64,000 nucleotides of DNA from Gongronella butleri. Lineage: Eukaryota; Mucoromycota; Mucoromycetes; Mucorales; Cunninghamellaceae. Each line of letters begins with the position of its first letter. Position 1 is the first letter of the stretch. Under the pieces are notes generated by a model. It was not told the DNA's origin. It did not search any database and saw only the letters and a list, made by a program, of their open reading frames with translations. This document shows, one piece after another, positions 1 to 9,949 of the stretch. Made by a program: the position numbers and the translations under genes. Location of the stretch: contig JAIWZP010000015.1 of NCBI GenBank assembly GCA_025201375.1, forward strand, positions 1-64,000, in the 5' to 3' direction.

Positions 1-1482
1 ATACTGTAAATCTGTAATACTGTACTGTACTGTACAGGCAGTGCATGGCTAGCCCGGCAATCTGCAATGGCTTGCTGATCTGCTTTTGGTTTTCAATCTT
101 TATTGCAAAGAAATAAAAGCTTTGAAATGCTGTATACTAGTATACAGGTATCATAGTAGTAAATTTGGCTCGTTGAGTCAAAGTTCGTTGCAGCCTAGCT
201 AATAAATTTGTGCAAGTCAAGGGTCTGGCGAGGAGCACCCGAGCTAGCTTTGATTTTTTAAATTCTTCTAAGAAAAAGGAGGCCAAAATGGCCAGACGGA
301 TAAAGACTTTAGGCGGTGCCTGCGATCCGCTGAGGTGAAATCACATTTTTTTTTGTTGAAAAAATTGGTTTCTCGAACGCCTTCCACGGTACCCTGAGAA
401 CAAGAGAATGCCAGAGAACGCGGGGTGCATGTAACAAAAAATGGCAAATAATTCGTTGCTTTGTGTCTTTTTTTTTTGCGTGTAAAACTGGTCTACTTTT
501 TTTATGGTACTTCAATTGATACAGTAAATGCAACAGATATAAAAGAAAAAAATTCAGGATATTTGGCGCATGTGGTGATTGCATTTTGTGAGAAGATGGC
601 TGGGTAATAGTGGGTGTGTGATCAGATCGTGGGGCGTCTCTGGGTTGTCATCGAGATCATCATCTGTCTCGTCTTTGGTTTCTCGACAGCTGTCGCCGGT
701 CGACCTTTGGTTTTCGTTTTTTTTTTTGAGAATAGGCGGGCAAGTGTTGGTGCCATGATGAGTGGGCGGCCTGCGCCGCGATTACTCAATCTGTATCACC
801 CATTTGCAATGAAAAATACCCAGGTCGCATGCTTCGTAATTGAAACCTTTATTTTTTTGGGGGGGGGGGTCGGGAAGAGGAGAGAGAACAATACATTCTA
901 AATGCCAGCCACGGAATCATCGCATTATGATCTTGACGGGATCATCGCTATGATAAATACAAGAAATGAGAAGGGTGTCACCAAAAGGGGCAATACCATA
1001 TTCCCGCCAATCCCCCCTTCTTTTTTTTTTTTTTTTTAACCTTTGCCGCCATTGTTCCCGCGATTATCCCGCGGCACGCAACACGCGTCATTCGCTTTGC
1101 TTCCCGCGCCATCCCGCTTTGACAACCACTTTTAAGTTATTCACACCATGATGTCTTTTCATATTCTGCGTTTCTGCTCCAAGATCCAAAAAAATGGGGG
1201 TTGTGCGACGTGGTCTCTTTTAATTCATTTTTAAGATAATCAATCCGCGGGTAAGCAACGTGTGCAATTGTGTGGGGCAGAAGACGCGAGATAGTCTGTG
1301 AAAAATCAGACAAAGGGCCAGTTTTGGCAGATGATATTGTTGCTCGAGGTGAAACAAGAAGATTAGATGGAGTTATTTATCAGAAATTGATTTATTTTAA
1401 GATTGTGCGCCTGTGTGCGTTTCAATAAATATAAGCATAGAAAAGGAACGGGAAGGGAAAATCAGACTGGTGTGTCCCCTTT
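1..1482. other. Intergenic, no gene recognised
   Basis: No open frame here resembles a protein I know. The first 40 bases carry several overlapping copies of the near-palindrome TACTGTA, and another symmetrical stretch lies at about 132-155. Poly-T and poly-G runs occur at 718-727, 850-868 and 1020-1038. The part next to position 1482 is the downstream flank of the minus-strand glucoamylase gene and probably contains its 3' UTR. Confidence 0.6.
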
Positions 1483-3314
1483 TTAGATGGCAGGCTTGCC
1501 GTTCTTTGCGCCGATGGCCGAAATCGTGCTTGCATGCGACCATGTAAGGTCTCGCGCACCTTGAAGCTTGCCCGAGTCGCGATTGTACTATGCAAAAAAA
1601 AAAAAAAAAATTAGTCATCCAATGCATCATTTTTTCATTTTTTTTTTTTTTTTTACCTGTTCGCTAATGGAGCCATTGGTGTTTTCAAAGTTGGCAGTGG
1701 TGGAGAGGAACTTGTCAGCTGCGAGGGCAATGCTGTCGATGAGCTTGGTGTACTCATCCGAGCCGACGGCGTAGGAAGTGCCTTCCTTTGCGCTGTCGTC
1801 AAATTGGCTAAAGAAGGGCAGACTCGTGTTGGTAACGGTAACATTGCCTGCGTCGTTCCACTCGGCAATGGCCGTGTAATACAGTTCGGCAAACGTGTTT
1901 GTGCAGATAAACCACGGGTTGCCCTGGCTCGTGCCCACACCGTCATACACGTCGTTGGGGTAGCGGCCAATTGCCGTGCCAAGACCGTCAGGCAGGTTCT
2001 TGTTTAGCGTGTATTGGTCCTTCATTGCCGCCTCAATTTGCACAGACGTGGCCAGGATCTTACAAAAAACGAAAGACGCGTTAAAAATCGCACTTTTGAT
2101 GGAAAATGTGGATTTTTTTTTTACCTTGTCGTTGCCGGCTGTGTAAAATCCGTCACCGCGCGCGCCAACGAGAGCGGCAATCAGCACCGACGTGTCGAGG
2201 CCGCCCTGCTTGATGTTTTGGTTGAGGGTGACTTGGATGACCTGGCCGTTCCAGAACTGGTTGATTTGATCCTCAATGTCCGAGACGACCGACTTGTACG
2301 AGCTGGCTTTGTCCGAGTCACCATTGGCCGTTGCATAGTCGGCACCGTCCAGCAGGCCACGACGCATCACCATGAGCGTGAAAAAGTGCACGCCCTGGAC
2401 TTCCTCCCTAAAAATGTGAAAAAGAATGAGCATGTCGCGCGCAACAGAAACTTGATGCTTGTTACCAGAGATCAAAGCATTGATTTTTCCAATTTTCTAC
2501 GACGTAATCCAAGTCCTTGTAGATGTCTAATAGCGCAATTGGCCGTCAATGATTTGTTGCATCGTGTTATAAGCATGCATCAGAGGGAATGTCTTACAAT
2601 CCTTAGCGTCGGTGCCCTTTTTGAATTGATCGTACAGGATGAGCGTGGTGGCACGCTCGGCAGGACCATCGTTTTGAGGGCGACCCCATGGACCGCTGAA
2701 CACTATGGACAATTCATTTGTAAATCTTTTTTTTTTCTTTCTTCAGCGCGCCTTACCCGAGCCATCGGGATTAAACTTGGGCTCGCCGAGGTTCACAGTT
2801 TGCGAGGACTTTGTAAAGTCCAAGAAGCTATCAAGATCGGCCAAGAGCTTTTCATCCGTGTTGCCATTGACGGCCTGGTCAAGCAAAACGCGGAAACTAA
2901 CAAGGAAATGAGCTATTGTCGTATCTTTTTTTCATTCATGCAAAATTGTACCTGAGGGAGCTGTCCCTAGAAATCGAAAAACAACGAAAAAAAGAACGAT
3001 GAGATTCACGCGACGTGGTTTTTCTTCTCCAAAACTAGCCTTGACCACGCGTAAAAATAGTCAGGGCTTGAAGTGGACAGGGATGCGGCCAAAAAGCCCG
3101 AGGCGGAACCAGGGGTATTGATGTTGTTGAGCATTTGGCCGACGCTGATGGGCACCTGTTTCTTTCCCCATGCGGTGACGGTGTCATTGCCAGCGGGGAA
3201 CGACGACGACGTGCTGTTGCCCGAGGAAGTACCATTGGATGCCAGGGACACGGGAATGGCTTGCACACAGGCCAGGGTGGCAAGGGACAAGGTGGTCAGC
3301 GAGATGAACTTCAT
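1483..3314 (-). CDS. Glucoamylase (glucan 1,4-alpha-glucosidase), GH15, secreted
   Basis: This enzyme releases glucose from the non-reducing ends of starch and glycogen outside the cell. I read eight exons, 5' to 3': 3314-3040, 2966-2952, 2896-2757, 2702-2598, 2526-2466, 2407-2125, 2058-1657 and 1587-1483, giving 461 residues. Residues 1-18 are a signal peptide (MKFISLTTLSLATLACVQA), followed by a Ser/Thr/Asn-rich linker. The GH15 domain then starts directly and keeps the family blocks around YAWSRDSSLSF, GRPQNDGPAERA, DLWEEV, SIGRYPNDVY... and ARDLTWSHAS. The Rhizopus enzyme has an N-terminal CBM21 starch-binding domain; none is present here, so this looks like the short form. Exon 2 is only 15 nt, and the intron before it appears to use a GC donor. 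The ending TTAG and GTAA sites elsewhere are canonical. A TATA box lies about 92 bp upstream. Family assignment is very secure; individual splice sites are hand-derived. Confidence 0.93.
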
Positions 3315-3405
3315 ATTGTCTTTCAAGGAAGGGAAAGGGGGAAGGGGAGGCCAATTGGAAGGAGGATGGTGAGTAGAAACGCTGACTTGGGCCATTGTCG
3401 CGCCT

Positions 3406-3414
3406 CTTTTTATA
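3406..3414 (-). promoter_or_regulatory. TATA box of the glucoamylase gene
   Basis: On the minus strand the sequence reads TATAAAAAG, 92 bp upstream of the glucoamylase ATG and followed by a GC-rich stretch. The position and match fit a TATA element for a strongly regulated secreted hydrolase. This is seen in sequence; the transcription start has not been measured. Confidence 0.5.
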
Positions 3415-3917
3415 TTTTTTTTCTCATGTGGGGCTCCACACGCGTCCACAGCGAACCATATTTCGCAAAGAAGAATCTTTTGTTCCAATTGTCCCTCACC
3501 GTGGCATACAGTGACCATTCGACGCGTATTTCTTACTTTGTGTGCCCATGGTAAATGATGGCGCTAATCCCAAACAATGCACAATTAGCCTCAATTGGGA
3601 TGGGCCATGTCATACACGAACGGCGGCTCCATTGCGTCTGATTTTTTGACACAGGTATTATTGTGGCAAATCTTGATGCCCCCCTGGGAAGATTCTGAAT
3701 CGCATTTTTTTTTCTGCCATTTGTAAATGTCACAAGGGTGGCACGACAGCCAACGAGTATTTTTAAGTTTCCCAGGTTCGCTGAATGATCTGGGACGCAG
3801 CTCCGCATGCACACTCCCGCTTCCCATTTCACATCCTCCGAGGAATAAAAGCAAAAAAAAAGGCGGGGGGGGTGAGATCAACTTTAATCTATATACATGT
3901 GAGGTTTTCAACCGGCT

Positions 3918-5065
3918 CTAGTGCTTCGTGGCAATGACATAGTGATTGTCTCTGTCATACCCAGCCTCGTCAACAGTGACGTCCCGGATTTCGTTGAATA
4001 TCGCGTCTAATTCTCCTTTTCGGAAGAGGTGGTAGTACCTAGCAAAAGATGGTTGGTCAGTTTTCTTCCCGTTCATGAGTGTCATTTTGCAATTGGCGTC
4101 CATGGGAGCGCCTCTCATCGTACCTATTGTACACCTTTGGCGCGGCATCGGTGTCCTTATCGGCCTGTTCGTCTTTTTTCTTGCTGAGAACCCATGGCAC
4201 AAAGACATCCTGCTCATCCGGCTTGAAATTTCGCTTGGTGAACTTGGTCTGCTCCAAGGCCCACACAAAGACAAGCACTTTGCCATTGGGTTTCACGATT
4301 CTCATCAATTCCTAAAGGAAAAAACGTAAATCTTCCCATGAATGCCATTTTTTTTCCAGCACGGCGTCTTTTAGCTATAAACGGCATTCTGCTCCTCACC
4401 TCAATGGCTTCCTTGCGGCGCTGTTCCGTTGAAAAGTGGTGAATCACCGCAATGGAAATGGCAAAATCCTAAAAAAAAAAAAAAGTAAAATGAGCGTTTG
4501 GCAAGTTTTGCGCGCCATTGGTTTGCCCGAGACGCGTCTTGAGCGTGCTATGGGCTGATTGAGCAACGTACAAATGCATTGTCGCGGTAAGGCAGTGACA
4601 GGCCATCAGCGACTAGGCCCTCCAAGCCACGTTCATGCACAATCGAGATCAAATTGCTACTCCTGGAGAGGCGAGACGGTCGCACAGCAAAAAAAATTGA
4701 GTCGTTCTGCGGTTCTGCAAGTGCGGTTTTTTTACCTGTCCGATCCTGAAATGAAGATATTTGGATTGACCATCATGTATTTGCCATTGCCGCAGCCAAC
4801 GTCGGCGCCGACGCTGCCCAATGGCAACCCGTTCAAAAAAGTCTCGACAACGGGCCAAGGCTAGGCGGAAAAAGAGCAAACGTGAGCGCGTTTTCAAGAC
4901 AAAACCCGAGATCACGACGAAAACGAGAAATAAAAAATGTACCTTGTATCGGGTATCACTAAAGTGCTCGGCTATTGTCTCGTAAACTTGGTGCACGTGC
5001 TGCTCTTCGTATGCGCCTTCTTGCTCCGTGGGCGTCTCAACAGCAACAGGTTGAGGCTTCGACAT
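3918..5065 (-). CDS. TRM9: tRNA wobble-uridine carboxymethyl methyltransferase, TRM9/ALKBH8 type
   Basis: TRM9 uses S-adenosylmethionine to finish the mcm5U and mcm5s2U modifications at the wobble position of tRNAs and works with the small zinc protein TRM112. Six exons (5065-4943, 4860-4736, 4662-4572, 4468-4400, 4311-4124, 4038-3918) give 238 residues. The N-terminus has the family block HVHQVYETIAEHFSDTRYK, then motif I ADVGCGNGKY, then LVADGLSLPYRDNAFDFAIS and AVIHHFST, and the C-terminal RYYHLFRKGELD block is typical of TRM9. No dioxygenase or RRM domain is present, so it is the stand-alone fungal form rather than animal ALKBH8. All introns are canonical. The 5' leader carries a purine-rich tract. 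Confidence 0.9.
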
Positions 5066-5322
5066 GGCGTTGATTTGGCGGTAAAAAAAGAGAAAAAGAA
5101 AGAAAAAAAAAAAGGCAAATGCCGACAGGTCCTATTTATTTTGAACGATGGTGGTCAATGCAGATGGACACCCATTGAAAACAGGCTCTCTCACTGCTTC
5201 AATGGCGGCTCCAATGGATGCATCATGCGATTTTTAATCAAGTGAAAGGATTCTATTATATCTACACAGGAAGACAGGGAGCAATTGGCTCACTGGCAGT
5301 ATTTCTTGGTGTTGTGGCTCTC

Positions 5323-5616
5323 TCAAGTCGAAGGTGACGAGCTTGAAGGCGTGGAGGGCTGGTTTGCGGCCGGGGCGCCCTGTTTCTTGGTTTCAATGGC
5401 TTGGACGCGCTCGCGGTCCTCGGGCAGCACCCATGTGCCTTGGGTATCCCTGTAAAAGACAAAGACAAAGCGGTGTGAGTCAAGTCTGGGTCATCATGAA
5501 CCTCGGGAATGCACTTGCTGCTCATATTCCTTGAGCAGCGGCTGGAAGACATAGTAACCGGTGCCGACACCCACGCCAATTGCAAGTAAAATTGGTCCAA
5601 CGCGCTGCAGACTCAT
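5323..5616 (-). CDS. Small single-pass membrane protein, unknown function
   Basis: Two exons (5616-5519 and 5449-5323) give 74 residues. Residues 7-25 (GPILLAIGVGVGTGYYVFQ) form one hydrophobic segment, and the rest is a polar tail with a Pro/Ser-rich end. The tail block QGTWVLPEDRERVQ looks conserved and constrained. The size and layout suit a small mitochondrial inner-membrane or ER protein, but I do not recognise the family. The reading frame only joins if the intron starts with GC (GCAAGT) rather than GT; the two GT options nearby put the second exon out of frame. The ATG was chosen because it directly precedes the hydrophobic segment. Confidence 0.6.
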
Positions 5617-5739
5617 AATAATGACAGACGGTGTGGAAAAAAAAAAGAAAAAGCAAAAGATTGAAAGAGAAAATTGAACGAGTTGATCCGCTGCATTTTT
5701 TTTATTTTTCATTTTCAATGCGCGAAAATAGGCCGGGTA

Positions 5740-6006
5740 TCATGGACTCCCTGCCTGGTCTTGGGCATTGGCGTCATGAGTCTGCTGGTCATGGGTGTGG
5801 TTGGCACGCACACCACCTTGGAGAGGGGCTGTTTGGCGTGCAAAGGTGAAGTCTGCCAAGTCTTCCTGGGCAGTCGATTTTGCCGAGCCATGGGCGCCGC
5901 CGCTGGGCCCATTCGCCGCATGTAATGGATCAAACGCAGCCACGTCGGCGGGCAGCGACGAGTGCGTGTGCTTTTGTTGGTCTTGGTTCGAGGGCGTGTC
6001 AGACAT
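5740..6006 (-). CDS. Small hydrophilic protein, unknown
   Basis: This is an uninterrupted 88-residue frame starting at MSDTPSNQDQQ. It is very hydrophilic, rich in Gln, Asp, His and Ala, contains no cysteine and has no membrane segment. The block LADFTFARQTAPLQGG is the least repetitive part. The frame ends shortly downstream of the 5.3-5.6 kb gene in the same orientation, with about 120 bp between them. Composition suggests a disordered protein such as a stress or chaperone-client type, but no family is recognised. The support is an ATG after a purine-rich leader and spacing like the neighbouring genes. Confidence 0.45.
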   Translation of the reverse strand: MSDTPSNQDQQKHTHSSLPADVAAFDPLHAANGPSGGAHGSAKSTAQEDLADFTFARQTAPLQGGVRANHTHDQQTHDANAQDQAGSP

Positions 6007-6936
6007 GTGAGGAAAAAAAATGAATAAAAAAAAAGAAACAAGGGTCCTTGGCGACCGTCTCCGTTTTTTTCTTTCGTGCTTTTTTTTCCCTAGGAGGTAT
6101 AATCATCCCCCTCGTCCGCAGAAATTGGGCGCACGCGTGCATGTCGCACGAAAAACACCACGTAAAAGGGCGTGGGAGGCGTAACTTGATGCTTGATCGC
6201 ACCTGCGCCCCCTTTTATTGATTATTCTGGCCACAATGTCGGCCCTCCATGTGCCTCTGCGCGAGTGCACCTCGGAAATTGCCAATGGCACCGCATCGTG
6301 CACGGCTTTTTGTCTCTTTTTTTTTTTTTCATAAGAAACTGGTGCAGAATCCTAAAAAGGCAATTTATGCGCTGACTTTTTCGTTTCCAACGCTCTTGCT
6401 CAAAATGAGGTCATCATGATCAAAGGAATTGAGGCACGCTATTGCGCGTTTGGATGGCAGGTTTTTAAAATTCTTCAAACCTGGCAATTGATTTCATTTT
6501 TTTCTGGATCCAAAATGACCACTGGCGTTTCAACCTTGGTGTCATGCTTTCAAGATGCACGAGGGACGAAGAGGACCCAATTTGAAAAGTAATTGGATAG
6601 CTCATGCCTACAATGTTTCGAATTTAAACGTTTTTAGTACATTTTGACATTTTCCGTGGCATTGATCGAGCCGATCTGCATCAAATTTAATGTAGACACT
6701 TGGGGTTCATTGCTTGTTGCATGCTGTGCAGCAAAAATGGAGATCGACTCGGCGGCTGCCAAGAAAATCGCGATTGGGGCACTTTTCTCTTTCTTACGCG
6801 CAAAAGGGACGTCAGCGGTCTAACCTAGCCGAACCAAAGCATGGGGTAGTGTGCGAAGAGAAGCAGAAACATCTATTTAATAATGTGGAGCATAGAATAC
6901 TAGTACAAGAAGGAAGAAACAAAAAAAAAAAAAACT
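6007..6936. other. Intergenic, no gene recognised
   Basis: This stretch separates two minus-strand genes. Short frames occur on both strands, but none shows a domain or a plausible exon chain. It should contain the promoter of the 5.74-6.0 kb gene and the 3' UTR of the transporter gene. Homopolymer T runs occur near 6319-6330 and poly-A near 6919-6935. Confidence 0.5.
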
Positions 6937-8635
6937 CTAAACGACAGCCCAGGGACGGCGGTCGAGACGAAACTTCAGGATGATAAGTACGATTGCGCCG
7001 AGGATATAGCAGACACCGCCAAACATTTTGTAGCTAAAGTAAGGATTGGTCTGTCCGACGCCTTGTTCGACAGCAGAGGCGATATTTGGGCCAAACACAG
7101 AAATGATATTGGTGAGGAGGAGGAACGAGAGCGCACTGGGGAAGCGCTCGGCGCCGACGAGCGCCATGGTGATGGGCGACAGCAGGGCAAAGTAGGAGCA
7201 GCAGGTCAGGCCAAAGACGGCGGCAAAGGCCATGAGCGTGCCGTAATCCCATGCAAATGTCCAAATCAAGAAGCAGCTGAGCCCGCCGAGCACGGTGAAG
7301 ATGACATTGGTATTGATTTTGCCGATGCGGTCCGCAATGTAGCCGATGAGCACGCGGCCGAAAAAATTGCACGCGGAAGACACGGCAATGAGTGCCGAGC
7401 CCTGCGCATCCGACAGGCCAATGTACGACGCGTAGCTGGGCAGGAAAAAATACGGCACAAAGTAGCCCAGCAGGCCAATGACGGACCCCACGCAAAACAG
7501 AACAAAATTCACGTCCTTGATCACGTCAAAATGGAAAATGTCGCGGAAACCCTTGTGCACGCGCGTCTTTGGCGCGTCGCGCTCGCGGATCAGCACCGTG
7601 GCCAGCGAGTCCAATGCCAGCACCACAAAGCCAAGGATGCGGTACGTCCACGCGGGGCCAAGCTTCGCATTCATCGGCTGCATAATCAGAGGAAAAATCA
7701 CGCCACCAACACCAGACCCACTCGCTATAAAAAAAATCAGAAAAAAAAGAGTCAGACACGCCCCACTTTCTACTTTTCTCGCGTATTCTCTCGCTGTCCC
7801 AATTTTTGCCCTTACCAACAATCCCAATCGCAAGCGATCGACGTTTTTTGAACCAAGGGGGCGTAGAACTCATTGCCACCACATAACTGATGCTAGCGCC
7901 TATGCCGAATACTACTGATTGGGCTAAAATCAGTTGCCATGGCTCGTTGCACCATCCGGCAATGATAAGACCAAGGCCCTTGCAGAGAGTTCCAATGGCA
8001 AGAGTAAATTTGCAGCCGATACGCGAGTTCAAAATTTGCGCGGGTGCGCCCATGAGATTCAAAAACACCATGCCGATTGTCCCTACAAAGGGCAAAATCA
8101 CCATCGCGTTTGGAAGCGACTTGTACGTGTTTTCCTCAAAATAGGCTTGCATCACACCTAAAAAAAGCATAAAAACGCAAAAATTGGTGAGTTCTCTGCG
8201 GCTAGTCTTGCATTGATGTTCAAGCGTTGATCTTACCCCTATTGTAACACAAAAGATAACAAAAAAGTGCGATTCCGGGGGTTAGAAAGAAGTTTTTTTT
8301 TTCTGCATCCATTTGTTACCATGAGGTATTGATACCCATTGACGTGATTTGGCAGCACCATGCACCTAACACGACTAGCCATCCATAGCCACCTTCTTTG
8401 AATTCGGCAGGTGCTTCGTTGTCGACGACTTTTTCGCCTAAAAAAATAAAAAAAAATTACAAATTGTGTGCGAATATGAGCCATTGTAAAAATAGAGTAA
8501 TTGGAGAGCCATTGGGCTCATGGACTTACGTGAGTCGAGAGGGATCTCATGCTTTGGCAGATCTACAGTGGACGCTGTAGATCGTGCATCGTCGTTCCTG
8601 GGTTCAATGGATTTACTTTCGATCATAGTAGCCAT
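6937..8635 (-). CDS. MFS transporter, monocarboxylate transporter (MCT/SLC16) type
   Basis: The product is a 451-residue, 12-helix plasma-membrane carrier of the fungal monocarboxylate-porter family. Five exons are read: 8635-8530, 8437-8320, 8238-8237, 8157-7816 and 7724-6937. After a polar N-terminus comes GGYGWLVVLGAWCCQ, the first-helix signature of the family, then GINTSWGVMQAYF, a second-helix block, and the central loop KTRVHKGFRDIF between the two six-helix halves. Many fungal members have lost true monocarboxylate uptake and may carry riboflavin, siderophores or unknown solutes, so the substrate is open. The third exon is only two nucleotides (GG), flanked by canonical splice sites. 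Without it the frame fails; with it the conserved W-G-V block is restored. Confidence 0.88.
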
Positions 8636-9061
8636 TTTTTCTTTTTTTAATCACAACAATGACCTACAACGTGGCTTCAATGGCAGCAAGGAGATGGGAT
8701 CTCAAGCAAAAAGTGTCTTGAAATAGAGGCGAAGCCGCAGAAAACAAGAAAAAAAAGGGAAAGAAAGGAAGAAAAAAAAAAACTTGCGGATCGGTCAGGT
8801 TAAATTGCTGCGTTTCGCGGGCCTTCATTTCACCGAATCATAAAATATATCGATTATAGCATGCGAGCAAATCCCCAGGGTCAAAAAACGAGCAATTTTG
8901 GCATTTTTGCTCGTTTTTTTGTGGTCATTGGGGCAGTGGGAATACATACAAATGACGAAAGGGCTTTATTATTTGTGGGATGGGATATCTAGCCGTCGCT
9001 GACAAAGAGAATAAATAAAAAAGACCAACTCCAAGAGGAAACAAGGAAAAAAAAAAGAAAT
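8636..9061. other. Intergenic, promoter side of the transporter
   Basis: No gene is seen. The part next to 8636 is the transporter's upstream region, with several A-rich tracts at 8735-8782. It also contains the perfect inverted repeat at 8883-8919. Confidence 0.5.
8883..8919. other. Perfect 13-bp inverted repeat with A/T ends (hairpin)
   Basis: The left arm AAAAAACGAGCAA (8883-8895) and right arm TTGCTCGTTTTTT (8907-8919) are perfectly complementary around an 11-base loop. It lies between the transporter start codon and the end of the DMAP1-binding-domain gene. It resembles a bacterial-style terminator but sits in a fungal intergenic region, so it may be a transcript-end structure or a chance palindrome. 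Confidence 0.55.
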
Positions 9062-9949
9062 CTATGCGTAGCGTCCGGTTGAGTGCTGTGTTGCTGACCT
9101 GGAGATTTGGCCATTGGGACCAGTGTAACCAAAAGGAACGCGCGAATCCAAGGTAGGGGATCGACCCACGTAACCTTGAGGAGGCTGCATGGGGGCGGAG
9201 CGATAGTAAGCATTTGTTTGGCCATTCATGCGCTGTTGAGGCGGGGGCGCGCGATACATGGGTCGTGGCGACGGCGACGCATACATTTGTTGCTGTTGTG
9301 GTTGATAGCCGGGCATTGGGCGCGCGTAGGTGCGCTGAGGCGGGGGCGAGGCGTAATATGCAGGATAAGCGCCTTGTTGTGGTGGTGGCAATGGCCTGGC
9401 CCCATAAGCGGGTCTGGGTCGAGCGTAGTATTGGCCTTGAGCATAATCGTAGCCTTGTTGCTGCTGCTGATAATAAGCCTGTTGTTGCTGTGGATGTGCC
9501 TGAGAGTAATATTGCTGTTGTTGCATTGGTTGTTGCTGCTGCTGCACGGGCTGCACGTGCTGCACAGGCTGCTGTTGCGAATACGAGGGTGTTGTCGCGG
9601 CCACTGGCTGGATAGACGAGGTGCGTGGGCCAACAGGCGCAGATGAAGCAGAAGAAGACGAAGAAGACGACGACGACGCCGCATTTTGCGCCATGAATTG
9701 CGCACCCGAGGCAGGTTTGGGAGGCGAGTGCGTGGGCGAAGGAAGATAGTCCAAAAAGTCAATAACATCGGCCGCACTGGGCTCAGGACCGAGATCAACT
9801 ACTTCTTCCTTTGGCTGCTCCTGCTCATACCGCTGCAAAAGGTTCGACCGCTTCTTTTCGTATCCCTTCTCCGTAATATCCCCGTCTTCAAGTTCAAGCT
9901 TCAATGCGTCTAGCTTTTGCAATAATTCCTCAGGCAGGTCGGTCGCCAT
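9062..9949 (-). CDS. DMAP1-binding-domain protein with Gln/Pro/Tyr-rich tail
   Basis: This single-exon frame gives 295 residues. Residues 3-50 match the DMAP1-binding domain found at the N-termini of DIP2, GNPTAB and DNMT1: LPEELLQKLDALKLELEDGD followed by ITEKGYEKKRSNLL. This is a helical protein-binding module. The remainder is low complexity: a Ser run near residue 100, Gln runs between about 140 and 185, and many Tyr/Pro/Ala/Arg repeats, ending in PFGYTGPNGQISRSATQHSTG. Such tails are typical of disordered, condensate-prone proteins. There is no adenylate-forming domain, so this is not full DIP2. In Mucoromycota the domain often occurs alone like this. Function is unknown beyond a likely scaffold role. 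Confidence 0.75.
   Translation of the reverse strand: MATDLPEELLQKLDALKLELEDGDITEKGYEKKRSNLLQRYEQEQPKEEVVDLGPEPSAADVIDFLDYLPSPTHSPPKPASGAQFMAQNAASSSSSSSSSASSAPVGPRTSSIQPVAATTPSYSQQQPVQHVQPVQQQQQPMQQQQYYSQAHPQQQQAYYQQQQQGYDYAQGQYYARPRPAYGARPLPPPQQGAYPAYYASPPPQRTYARPMPGYQPQQQQMYASPSPRPMYRAPPPQQRMNGQTNAYYRSAPMQPPQGYVGRSPTLDSRVPFGYTGPNGQISRSATQHSTGRYA

Noticed and set aside
2014..2955. 313-codon plus-strand frame across the glucoamylase gene
   Set aside because: It is antisense to the GH15 exons and reads through their introns. The minus-strand reading has all conserved blocks; this one has none.
7063..7851. 262-codon plus-strand frame opposite the MFS transporter
   Set aside because: Antisense shadow of a long, GC-rich exon; charged and repetitive with no domain.
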